Part shown: positions 1 through 6,200 of the stretch, piece after piece | Layout of the letters: each line of letters starts with the position of its first letter | Position numbering within the stretch: the first letter of the stretch is position 1 | DNA from: Acidimicrobiales bacterium | GTDB taxonomy: Bacteria; Actinomycetota; Acidimicrobiia; Acidimicrobiales; RAAP-2 | Direction of reading: 5' to 3' | Assembly: GCA_017883105.1 (NCBI GenBank) | Contig: JADGOF010000076.1 | Location: 1 to 8,403 of the forward strand | DNA: 8,403 nt | Translations under genes and position numbers: made by a program | The notes under the pieces: generated by a model | Seen by the model: only the letters and a program-made list of their open reading frames with translations | What the model was told of the DNA's origin: nothing | The model's database searches: none

Positions 1-322
1 TGCCACTGCCCGGCTGCTCGCCTATGTGCCCCTCATCGAGGGCTTCGGTCTCCCGCCGGTCGAGGCCATGACGTTCGGGACCCCGGTGGTGGCCAGCCCG
101 CTGCCCAGCACCGCCGGAGCCGCTTTCGAGGTCGAGCCCGGGTCGGTCGAGTCGATCGCCGAGGGTCTGCGCAGGGTGGCCGGCGACGATGCACTGCGGG
201 CGCGCCTGACGGCCCTCGGCCGGCGGCGCTCCTCCGAGCTGACCTGGACGGCCATCGCCCGCAGGCATGTGGCGGTGTGGGAGCAGGCCTTCGCGTTCTC
301 CCCGGGGAGCGGCCGTGGCTGA
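1..322 (+). CDS. Glycosyltransferase family 4, C-terminal fragment (5' end outside window)
   Basis: This is the last 106 residues of a GT-B fold glycosyltransferase; the reading frame is open from base 2 and runs off the left edge. The fragment opens with a segment reading EGFGLPPVE (residues 13-21), the EX7E motif of GT4 enzymes that contacts the sugar-nucleotide donor. It is followed by AMTFGTPVVAS, the conserved glycine-rich helix start of the C-terminal Rossmann half. The remainder matches the usual C-terminal helices (a W around residue 81 and a final WEQAF helix). The family transfers a sugar from a nucleotide donor to a glycan or lipid-linked acceptor at the cytoplasmic face; the specific sugar cannot be read. 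Its stop codon (320-322) lies inside the start of the next GT4 gene, so the two are almost certainly co-transcribed and translationally coupled. An ATG/GTG start inside the fragment is not expected to be real, because half of the fold would be missing. Confidence 0.9.
   Translation, partial: ATARLLAYVPLIEGFGLPPVEAMTFGTPVVASPLPSTAGAAFEVEPGSVESIAEGLRRVAGDDALRARLTALGRRRSSELTWTAIARRHVAVWEQAFAFSPGSGRG
304..309 (+). promoter_or_regulatory. Shine-Dalgarno for the second GT4 gene
   Basis: GGGGAG sits five bases before the GTG at 315, inside the 3' end of the preceding gene. It decides the start: the same frame is open to an ATG at 267, but that extension would have a non-homologous, arginine-rich N-terminus, whereas the GTG start leads directly into the first beta strand (LRLSIDVSAVPN). 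Confidence 0.7.
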
Positions 323-1493
323 CCCCGGCCTCCGCCTCTCCATCGACGTGTCCGCCGTGCCCAACCGGGCGGTCGGGGCCGGTCAGTACACGCTGGAGCT
401 GGCCGGAGCGCTGGCCCGCCGGCCCGATGTGGACCTGGTGCTGTTCAGCCGGCGGTCGGAGGGTGCCCGCTGGCGGGCGGTGGCCGGGCGAGGTGAGGTG
501 CTGGCGGCCGCTCCCGAGGCCCGCCCGCTCCGACTGGCGTGGGAGCAGATCCGCCTTCCGGAACTGATGGCCCGACACGGGGTGGCCGTCCATCACGGAC
601 CGCACTACACCATGCCCGAACGGTCACGGGTGCCGACGGTGGTCACGGTGCACGACCTCAGTTTTTTCGCCGAGCCCCGCTGGCACCAGCGGTCCAAGGT
701 CCTCTTGTTCCGCCGGGCCATCGAGGTGGCCGCCCGCCGCGCCTCGGTGGTGGTCTGCCCCAGTCGCTCCACCGCCGAGGAGCTGGCCCGCTGGTGCCGG
801 GTGGAAGCCGAGGTGGTAGTGGCCCACCATGGCGTGGACACCGGTCGGTTCCATCCCAGGGAGTCGACCCCGGGAGCGGATGCCGCGCTGTTGGCCCCGG
901 TGGACCCCCGGTTGGTCGACAGCCGTCCCGTGCTGGTCTTCGTGGGCACCCTCGAGCCCCGCAAGAACGTGCCCACCCTGGTCGAGGCCTTTGCCCGCGT
1001 CGCCGACCGTCACCCGGACGCACTGTTGGTGCTGGCCGGCGGACGGGGGTGGGGAGCGGACGAGGTCGACCGGGCCGTCGGGCGCTCGGGTTCCGGCGCG
1101 CAGATCGTGCGCACCGGGTACGTCGACGACCAGGTGATCCCGGCGCTGCTCCGGTCGGCCACCGCGGCCGTCTACCCCGCGCTGTACGAAGGATTCGGCC
1201 TGCCTGCGCTCGAGGCCCTGGCATGCGGTGTCCCGTTGGTCACGATATCGGGAACGGCCATGGAGGAAGTGGCAGGGGACGCCGCAGTACTGGTGGCCCC
1301 CGGTGACCAGTCGGGGCTGGCCGATGCGCTCGACGCCGAGCTGACCGGCGCCCGGGACGAGCGAAGCGAGGCGGACCGGCGCCGGCGGGGGTTCGACATC
1401 GTGGCCGCTCACACCTGGGTGGCGAGCGCCGACCGGCACATGGAGGCGTACCGGGCCGCCGCCCGCCGGGCACTCTACCCCCGGGGATGCTGA
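315..1493 (+). CDS. Glycosyltransferase family 4 (polysaccharide biosynthesis)
   Basis: A complete 392-residue GT-B glycosyltransferase with the usual two-Rossmann layout. The N-terminal acceptor half shows SIDVSAV at 9-15, the glycine loop GAGQYT at 21-26 and TVHDLSFF at 111-118. The C-terminal donor half starts with VFVGTLEPRKN (208-218), where the arginine and lysine normally contact the donor phosphates. It continues with YEGFGLPALEALACGVPLV (291-309), containing the EX7E pair E292/E300. Length and motifs fit GT4 mannosyl- or rhamnosyl-transferases of O-antigen and exopolysaccharide clusters, but donor specificity cannot be settled from motifs. It overlaps the previous gene by 8 bases and is followed after 31 bases by rmd; a GDP-sugar donor is therefore plausible (inference). 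It shares the EGFGLP(P/A)(V/L)E block with the upstream fragment, so the two are tandem family members. No signal peptide or membrane segment is seen, consistent with a cytoplasmic enzyme. Confidence 0.9.
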   Translation: MADPGLRLSIDVSAVPNRAVGAGQYTLELAGALARRPDVDLVLFSRRSEGARWRAVAGRGEVLAAAPEARPLRLAWEQIRLPELMARHGVAVHHGPHYTMPERSRVPTVVTVHDLSFFAEPRWHQRSKVLLFRRAIEVAARRASVVVCPSRSTAEELARWCRVEAEVVVAHHGVDTGRFHPRESTPGADAALLAPVDPRLVDSRPVLVFVGTLEPRKNVPTLVEAFARVADRHPDALLVLAGGRGWGADEVDRAVGRSGSGAQIVRTGYVDDQVIPALLRSATAAVYPALYEGFGLPALEALACGVPLVTISGTAMEEVAGDAAVLVAPGDQSGLADALDAELTGARDERSEADRRRRGFDIVAAHTWVASADRHMEAYRAAARRALYPRGC

Positions 1494-1510
1494 TCCTGCC
1501 GTCCAGCCAG

Positions 1511-1524
1511 TAGGGTGACCCGTC
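1511..1524 (+). promoter_or_regulatory. Possible -10 box for a leaderless rmd transcript
   Basis: TAGGGT at 1511-1516 matches the actinobacterial TAnnnT -10 pattern and is followed by only 8 bases before the GTG at 1525, the spacing expected for a transcript that begins at or next to the start codon. There is no convincing -35 hexamer. The same bases contain AGGGTG, which could instead act as a weak ribosome binding site in a read-through operon message, so the promoter call is tentative. Confidence 0.4.
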
Positions 1525-2424
1525 GTGCGCTCCCTCATCACCGGCGGTCGCGGCTTTGTGGGCCAGTGGCTGGCCGAGCATCTCCGTGACCTGGGCGACG
1601 ACGTCGTCATCATCGACCAGGAGGTGGAGATCACCGATCCCGTCGCCCTGCTTGCCGCAGTGTCCGACGCCGCTCCCGACGCCATCTACCATCTGGCCGC
1701 CCTGACCCATGTCGGCCAGTCCTGGGAGGAGCCGCTTCGGGTCTTGGAGGTCAACGTGATCGGCACCGGGGCCCTGCTGGCTGCGGCCCGGGAGTGCGGC
1801 ACCGATCCCCGGATTCTGGTCACCAGCTCAGCCGAGGTGTACGGCGCGGTGACCGACCCCGGTCGGCTCCCGCTACGCGAGGACTCCCCGACCGCGCCGC
1901 TCACCCCTTATGCGGCGAGCAAGCTGGCCGCCGAGGCGCTGGTGGCCCAGGCCCACCTCGGTCACGGACAGCATGTGATCACCGTCCGGCCGTTCAACCA
2001 CATCGGACCGGGCCAGAGCCCGAACTTCGCCGTGCCCGCTCTGGCCCGGCGAATCGTCGAGGCCGAGCGTCGGGGTGGGGGGACCATCCCGGTCGGCAAC
2101 CTGTCGGCGCGCCGTGACTTCACCGATGTCCGGGATGTGGTCAGGTCCTACCGATTGTTGATCGAGATGGGCAGCCCCGGCGGGGTCTACAACGTGTGCT
2201 CGGGGCGGGATGTCTCGATCCGCGCCATCGCTGACGGCCTGCTCGGCCTGGCCGGCACCTCACTCGAGTTCGAAACCGACCCCTCGCTGGTACGCCCGGT
2301 CGAAGTCCCCGTGCTGCGGGGCGACCCCGGGCGCCTCGAGGAGGCCACGGGTTGGAAGCCGGAGGTCCCCTTGGAACAGACCCTGGCCGACGTGCTCGTC
2401 TACTGGCAGCAACGGACCGACTGA
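1525..2424 (+). CDS. rmd: NAD(P)-dependent sugar-nucleotide reductase, GDP-6-deoxy-D-mannose reductase-like
   Basis: A 299-residue extended short-chain dehydrogenase/reductase. The N-terminal dinucleotide-binding loop is TGGRGFVG (G7, G8, G10, G13). After a short strand it has EITDPVAL (35-42), the compact 'D(x)TD' stretch typical of Rmd. Catalytic residues are visible: the SSAEVYG block (S101/S102) and YAASK (Y129, K133). RPFNHIGPGQ (155-164), RRDFTDVRDV (196-205), VYNVCSG (221-227) and the closing TGWKPE (275-280) together strongly resemble GDP-4-keto-6-deoxy-D-mannose reductases. These reduce the product of Gmd to GDP-D-rhamnose. The related Gmd and other epimerases are the main alternatives; Gmd proteins are usually somewhat longer. 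No Gmd partner is visible here, so the precursor supply would lie outside the window. Cytoplasmic. It lies 31 bases after the GT4 gene and ends just before a strong terminator, so it is probably the last gene of that transcript. The start is GTG, immediately followed by the conserved RSLITGG strand. Confidence 0.8.
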   Translation: MRSLITGGRGFVGQWLAEHLRDLGDDVVIIDQEVEITDPVALLAAVSDAAPDAIYHLAALTHVGQSWEEPLRVLEVNVIGTGALLAAARECGTDPRILVTSSAEVYGAVTDPGRLPLREDSPTAPLTPYAASKLAAEALVAQAHLGHGQHVITVRPFNHIGPGQSPNFAVPALARRIVEAERRGGGTIPVGNLSARRDFTDVRDVVRSYRLLIEMGSPGGVYNVCSGRDVSIRAIADGLLGLAGTSLEFETDPSLVRPVEVPVLRGDPGRLEEATGWKPEVPLEQTLADVLVYWQQRTD

Positions 2425-2447
2425 TCCCTGCAGCGGGCCGGGAACGC

Positions 2448-2480
2448 GAAGAACGGCCCGCACGGAGCGGGCCGTTCTTC
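2448..2480 (+). terminator. Strong intrinsic-type hairpin terminator after rmd
   Basis: A perfect 14-bp stem (2448-2461 with 2467-2480; core GAACGGCCCGC/GCGGGCCGTTC) closes on a 5-base ACGGA loop, 24 bases after the rmd stop. The 3' arm ends TTCTTC and is followed by TTC, a short U-rich tail. Because the arms are symmetric with A/T at the base, it could also stop the convergent minus-strand transcript of the small gene that ends at 2581. Confidence 0.85.
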
Positions 2481-2558
2481 TTCGGACAGGGGGCTGGTCG
2501 AGAGCTCCGGAGTAACCGCAACGGTCGCCGGCCGATTGGTCGGTCAGCGCGGTGGAGG

Positions 2559-2575
2559 CGTCTCCAACGGAGACG
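2559..2575 (-). terminator. Possible hairpin just past the small minus-strand gene
   Basis: CGTCTCC (2559-2565) and GGAGACG (2569-2575) form a perfect 7-bp inverted repeat with a 3-base loop, beginning 5 bases downstream of the minus-strand stop codon. There is no U-tract, so it may be an RNA 3'-end stabiliser or a weak terminator rather than a classic intrinsic one. The larger hairpin at 2448-2480 is a second candidate stop for the same transcript. Confidence 0.35.
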
Positions 2576-2580
2576 GACGG

Positions 2581-2982
2581 TCAGCCGGCGGTCGTCGGGA
2601 TCAGGGTGCGCAGTTGGCTCCGTGCTTCCTTGGCCTGGACGTGGGCCTGCTTGGCCAGGCCACGGGCCTGGTGGGGAAGACGGTCCTCGAAGGGGGCGAA
2701 GACGGCTTCGACGCGCCCGATGATCTCCTCCATGCGCTCCATCAGCCCGTCGACCTTGGCGTCCACGTTGTGGACGGCCTCGCTGAGGTCGGTGCGCACC
2801 GTGGCCACTCCGTGCTCGATGCCGGACTTGGGGTCGGCCAAGCGCCTAGCGAGCTCTTGACGATGGACCTGGGCCTGCTGGTAGCCGAGCACTCCCGCTC
2901 CGATGACCACGTAGGTGGCGTCCTTGGCGACGTTGGCGATGTCCTTGGCCGCTTTGGTGATGTCGGTGTTGATCTCTGGCAT
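2581..2982 (-). CDS. Small helical protein with one hydrophobic segment, unknown function
   Basis: A 133-residue protein. It begins MPEINTDITKAAKDIANVAK, an amphipathic helix. A short hydrophobic stretch follows (residues 22-34, ATYVVIGAGVLGY), then a long, charged, heptad-like helical region (residues 36-125) with alternating hydrophobic and Glu/Arg/Lys positions and a predicted coiled-coil character. The C-terminus is PTTAG. There are no cysteines and no catalytic motif. The composition recalls phasin-like or heparin-binding-haemagglutinin-like helical proteins of actinobacteria, but only in style; I do not recognise the gene with certainty. The ATG at 2982 is chosen over upstream in-frame starts because a very good ribosome binding site precedes it and the upstream extension looks like non-coding sequence. 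It converges with rmd and diverges from the GT2 gene, so it is a single-gene transcript, not part of either glycan operon. Confidence 0.85.
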   Translation of the reverse strand: MPEINTDITKAAKDIANVAKDATYVVIGAGVLGYQQAQVHRQELARRLADPKSGIEHGVATVRTDLSEAVHNVDAKVDGLMERMEEIIGRVEAVFAPFEDRLPHQARGLAKQAHVQAKEARSQLRTLIPTTAG

Positions 2983-2988
2983 GGTGCT

Positions 2989-2995
2989 CTCCTTT
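2989..2995 (-). promoter_or_regulatory. Strong ribosome binding site of the small minus-strand gene
   Basis: On the minus strand AAAGGAG is followed by six bases (AGCACC) and ATG. It is the best Shine-Dalgarno sequence in the window and fixes the start at 2982. It suggests efficient translation, in contrast to the leaderless-looking start of the neighbouring GT2 gene. Confidence 0.85.
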
Positions 2996-3061
2996 GGGTC
3001 GGTGACTCGTGCACACTGTTCCGATTGCCGGTGCACTGTACGGCTCCGGCGTTTGAATACA

Positions 3062-3090
3062 AGTGTATACATAGTGATAAACATTTGCAA
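3062..3090 (-). promoter_or_regulatory. Promoter of the small minus-strand gene, with overlapping palindrome
   Basis: Reading the minus strand, TTGCAA (3090-3085) lies 17 bases before TACACT (3067-3062), a reasonable housekeeping-sigma -35/-10 pair. The surrounding 3052-3090 is far richer in A/T than the rest of the window. This would give a leader of roughly 70 bases before the ATG at 2982. The 8-base perfect palindrome TGTATACA (3064-3071) overlaps the -10 and could be the core of an operator, for example for a GntR-type repressor; that protein assignment is speculative. Confidence 0.5.
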
Positions 3091-3166
3091 GCACTCGAGG
3101 CCACCCGTGGCACGCTCCGACCGGGATGGCGCAGACCGGGGCGACCTACGCAGGCCGAAAGGTGGC

Positions 3167-3187
3167 GACCAGGGAAATCACCTGGTC
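3167..3187. promoter_or_regulatory. Inverted repeat upstream of the GT2 promoter, candidate operator
   Basis: GACCAGG (3167-3173) and CCTGGTC (3181-3187) form a perfect 7-bp inverted repeat with a 7-base spacer. Its centre lies about 29 bases before the -10 box of the GT2 gene, so it covers the expected -35 region. It is outside any gene, which makes a protein-binding site more likely than an RNA structure, since the probable transcript starts downstream of it. No regulator can be named. Confidence 0.4.
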
Positions 3188-3202
3188 CCCGTTGCGGCCC
3201 GA

Positions 3203-3218
3203 TAGCCTCTCACCTCTG
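3203..3218 (+). promoter_or_regulatory. -10 box for a probable leaderless transcript of the GT2/membrane gene
   Basis: TAGCCT (3203-3208) fits TAnnnT and is followed by 10 bases and the ATG at 3219. No purine-rich Shine-Dalgarno sequence is present between them (CTCACCTCTG), which argues for a leaderless message. This decides the start: the same frame is open upstream to 3126, but those 31 residues show no GT2 similarity, while ATG 3219 leads straight to the first GT2 beta strand. No clear -35 hexamer is visible. Confidence 0.55.
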
Positions 3219-6200
3219 ATGGACACACTGGCACCGCCGGTTGTCGCCGTCGTCGTCGCCCACGATCCCGGTCCGTGGTTCGAAGAGACGCTGGCTTCAC
3301 TTGCCTCACAGGACTATGCGGAGCTGTCCGTACTGGTCCTTGACGCGGCCAGTGCGGAGGACCTCACCGCCCGGGTGGCTGCGGTGCTGCCCACCGCCTA
3401 CGTGCGCCGTTTCGACGAGAACCACGGCTTCGGCGCGACCGCCAACGAAGTGCGGACCATGGTCGACGGGGCCCCCTACTACCTCCTGTGCCACGACGAC
3501 GTGGCCCTGTTCACCGACACGGTGCACCTCCTGGTGGAAGAGGCGTTCCGGTCCAACGCCGGGATGGTCTCACCCAAGGTTGTCAGCTGGGACGATGCGG
3601 ACCGGCTGATCCACGTGGGTATGACGGTGGACAAGAGCGGTTCAGTGGTCGACCGGGTGCAGCCGCACGAGATCGACCACGGCCAGCACGACGCGGTACG
3701 CGATGTCTTCGTCGCCCCCGGTGGCTGCACCCTGGTGCGGGCCGACCTCTTCGAGGAGCTCGGGGGGTACGACCCCGCCATCGTCGCCATGGGCGAGGAT
3801 CTCGACCTGTGCTGGCGGGCCCAGGTGGTCGGCGCCCGCATCATCGTCGCCCCTGACGCCCGGGTCCGTCACCTCGAGGAGTTGGCCGGCGGCTCACGGA
3901 CCATCGACCCGTCCCTGGTCGATCCGCACCCCGAGGACACCGGGAGGCCGCCGGTGACCCTCCAGGAGCTCCAACGCCGACACGAGCTGCTGGCCGTCTT
4001 CAAGTGCTACAGCCGCTTCTCCTTGCTTCGGGTGGTCCCCCAGGCGCTCCTTCTGGCCATCGGCGAGGTGATCGTGGCCGAACTGGCCGGCAACCGGGCC
4101 CGGGCCCGGGCCGTGGTGCGGGCCTGGCGGTGGAACCTCGGTCGGCTCAAGGTCGTCCGCGGCCAGCGGTCCGACCTCCGGGGTCACCGTCGCCTGGCCG
4201 ACAAGGAGATCCGCCTCCTGCAGATCGGCGGCAGTGCACGGCTGTCCACGTATGGCCGCCGGGTGTTCCAGCACGGGTTCCACGGTGCCCATGCCGACGA
4301 ACTGGCCGCGGCGGAGGACCACCTGCCCGGTGGTGCGGGGGGAGCCGCCCTCACTGCAGGTGCCGCGCCATCGGGACCCTTCCTCCGCCAGGAGCTGGAC
4401 GCCTCGCCGGCCCGTGGTCGGCTGAGCGGCCGGGTGCGCCTGGTGTCGTGGCTGGCCGCCGCCCTGGTGGTCCTGATCGGGACCCGGGGGGTCTTGACCG
4501 GCCCGCTCCCGGCCCTCGGGCAGTTCGTCCCGTTCTCGAGTTGGTCCTCGACCTGGGCCCAATTCGCCACTGGATGGCACCCCTCCGGGGTGGGCACCAC
4601 CGCCCCGGCCGCACCGGCCCTGGCCTTCGCCGGCCTTGTCGGCACCGCGTTGGTTGGGGCGATGGGGCTGACCCAGAAGGTCCTTATCTTCGCCTGCATC
4701 CCCGTGGGCGTATGGGGAGTGGTGCGACTGCTCCGGCCCTTCGGCTCCCAGCGCGCCTCCCTGGTGGCCGGTCTGGCCTATCTGGCGATGGCCCTGGCTT
4801 ACGACGCCGTGGCCCTCGGACGCTTCGGTGCCCTGGTGGTCTACGCGGGAGCGCCCTGGTTGCTGGCCCGGCTGTTTCGGGCCACCGGGCTGGCCCCGTA
4901 TACGCCGGCCGGCGCCCGGGATGCGGTGCTCACGATGTCTGGCGGCACCGACCATGGTGCGCCGGCGTCGGCGGGCCGACGATGGTCCTCGCTGGCCGAC
5001 CGGTCCACCATGGTCAGAGACGTGGCGGCCCTCGGTCTGTTGGAGGCGGTGCTCATCTCCTTCGTCCCGGCCACCGCCGTGGTGGTCCTGCTGGTCGCCG
5101 CCGCCCTGTTCGTCTCCTCCTTCATCGGTGGGGAGTGGCATGCCACCGTCCGGGCCCTCCGACTTGCGCTGAGCTCCACGGTGGTGGCCGGCATCATCTG
5201 TCTCCCCTGGCTGATCGGCGTGCTGTCGGCCGGCCGCGGTGCCATTGCCGTCTTCGGCGTGCCCATCCCGGCATCGGGTGCCGCGTCATGGGGATCCTTG
5301 CTTCGGTTTTCCGTCGGTCCGATCGGAGGGTCACCTCTGGCCTGGGGGTTTGCCATCGCCGCCCTGGTGCCACTGGTGCTGGCCCACGGAGCGAGGTTCC
5401 GCTGGGCCGGCAGGTTCTGGTCGATCGCCCTGGTGTTCTGGTTCGTCGCCTTTGCCGTCGGGAGGGGGTGGACCGGCATCCTGGCCATCGATCCCCTGGT
5501 CCTCCTGGGGCCGGCCGCGGTATCCATCGCGGCATCGATCGGACTGGGGATCGCCGCCTTCGAGGAGGATCTGCGGGCCGCGGTGTTCGGATGGCGCCAG
5601 GTGGTGACCGTGGTGGCGACGGGAGCGGCACTCCTCGGCGCGTTCCCGACGCTGGTGTCTGCCCTCCCCGGCCGGTGGGATCTGCCGGTCAACGATTTCA
5701 GCCAGTCGGTGGCCTGGATGCACACCCAGGCAGCCACCGGAGCGTTCCGTGTCCTGTGGCTCGGGGATTCCCGTTCGCTCAACCAGGGTTCATGGGGTGT
5801 CGGTGACGGCTTGGCCTATGCCACATCCGAAGATGGTGGACCGGACGCACGGTGGCTCTGGAACGCGGCTGGACCCGGTCCGGCCGCCGGACTGGCGTTT
5901 GCGGTGGACCTGGCCCGATCCGACGGCACCGACCAACTTGGGCGGATGCTGGCGCCGGCCGCGGTGCGCTACGTCGTCCTCGTGACCTCGGTGGCCCCGG
6001 AGATCAGCGGGGAACAGAGTCCCCAGCAGTACCCGGTCCCGTCCGATCTGGCGCCCGCCCTGGACCACCAACTCGATCTGAGCCCGGTGGTGTCGGGCAC
6101 CGGGATCACCGTGTACGCCAACGCCGACTGGATCCCCGAACGGGCCCAGATGGTGCGGACCGCCACGAGCGCCACGTCGAGCATGGCGGCGGCCATGGGA

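Noticed and set aside
624..1685. Long minus-strand open frame opposite the GT4 gene and the start of rmd
   Set aside because: It is antisense to two genes with clear motifs, is low-complexity and rich in Gly/Arg/Pro/His, and has no recognisable domain. Such frames are expected opposite GC-rich genes.
3126..3218. In-frame 31-residue N-terminal extension of the GT2 protein
   Set aside because: The extension covers the inverted repeat and -10 box and shows no domain similarity; the ATG at 3219 starts right before the first GT2 strand.
2536..3219. Plus-strand open frame across the small minus-strand gene and the intergenic promoter region
   Set aside because: It runs through the AT-rich promoter and the strong minus-strand ribosome binding site, with no ribosome binding site of its own; the minus strand has the better start and a coherent helical protein.
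3894..5141. 415-codon minus-strand open frame opposite the GT2/membrane gene
   Set aside because: Repetitive Gly/Gln/Pro/Arg composition with no hydrophobic core and no ribosome binding site of note; the plus frame has clear GT2 motifs and membrane helices.
4004..5806. 600-codon plus-strand open frame in another frame inside the GT2/membrane gene
   Set aside because: Composition is dominated by Gly/Pro/Arg, typical of a shifted frame of GC-rich DNA. The main frame keeps continuous membrane-helix structure across the same region, so there is no sign of a frameshift.
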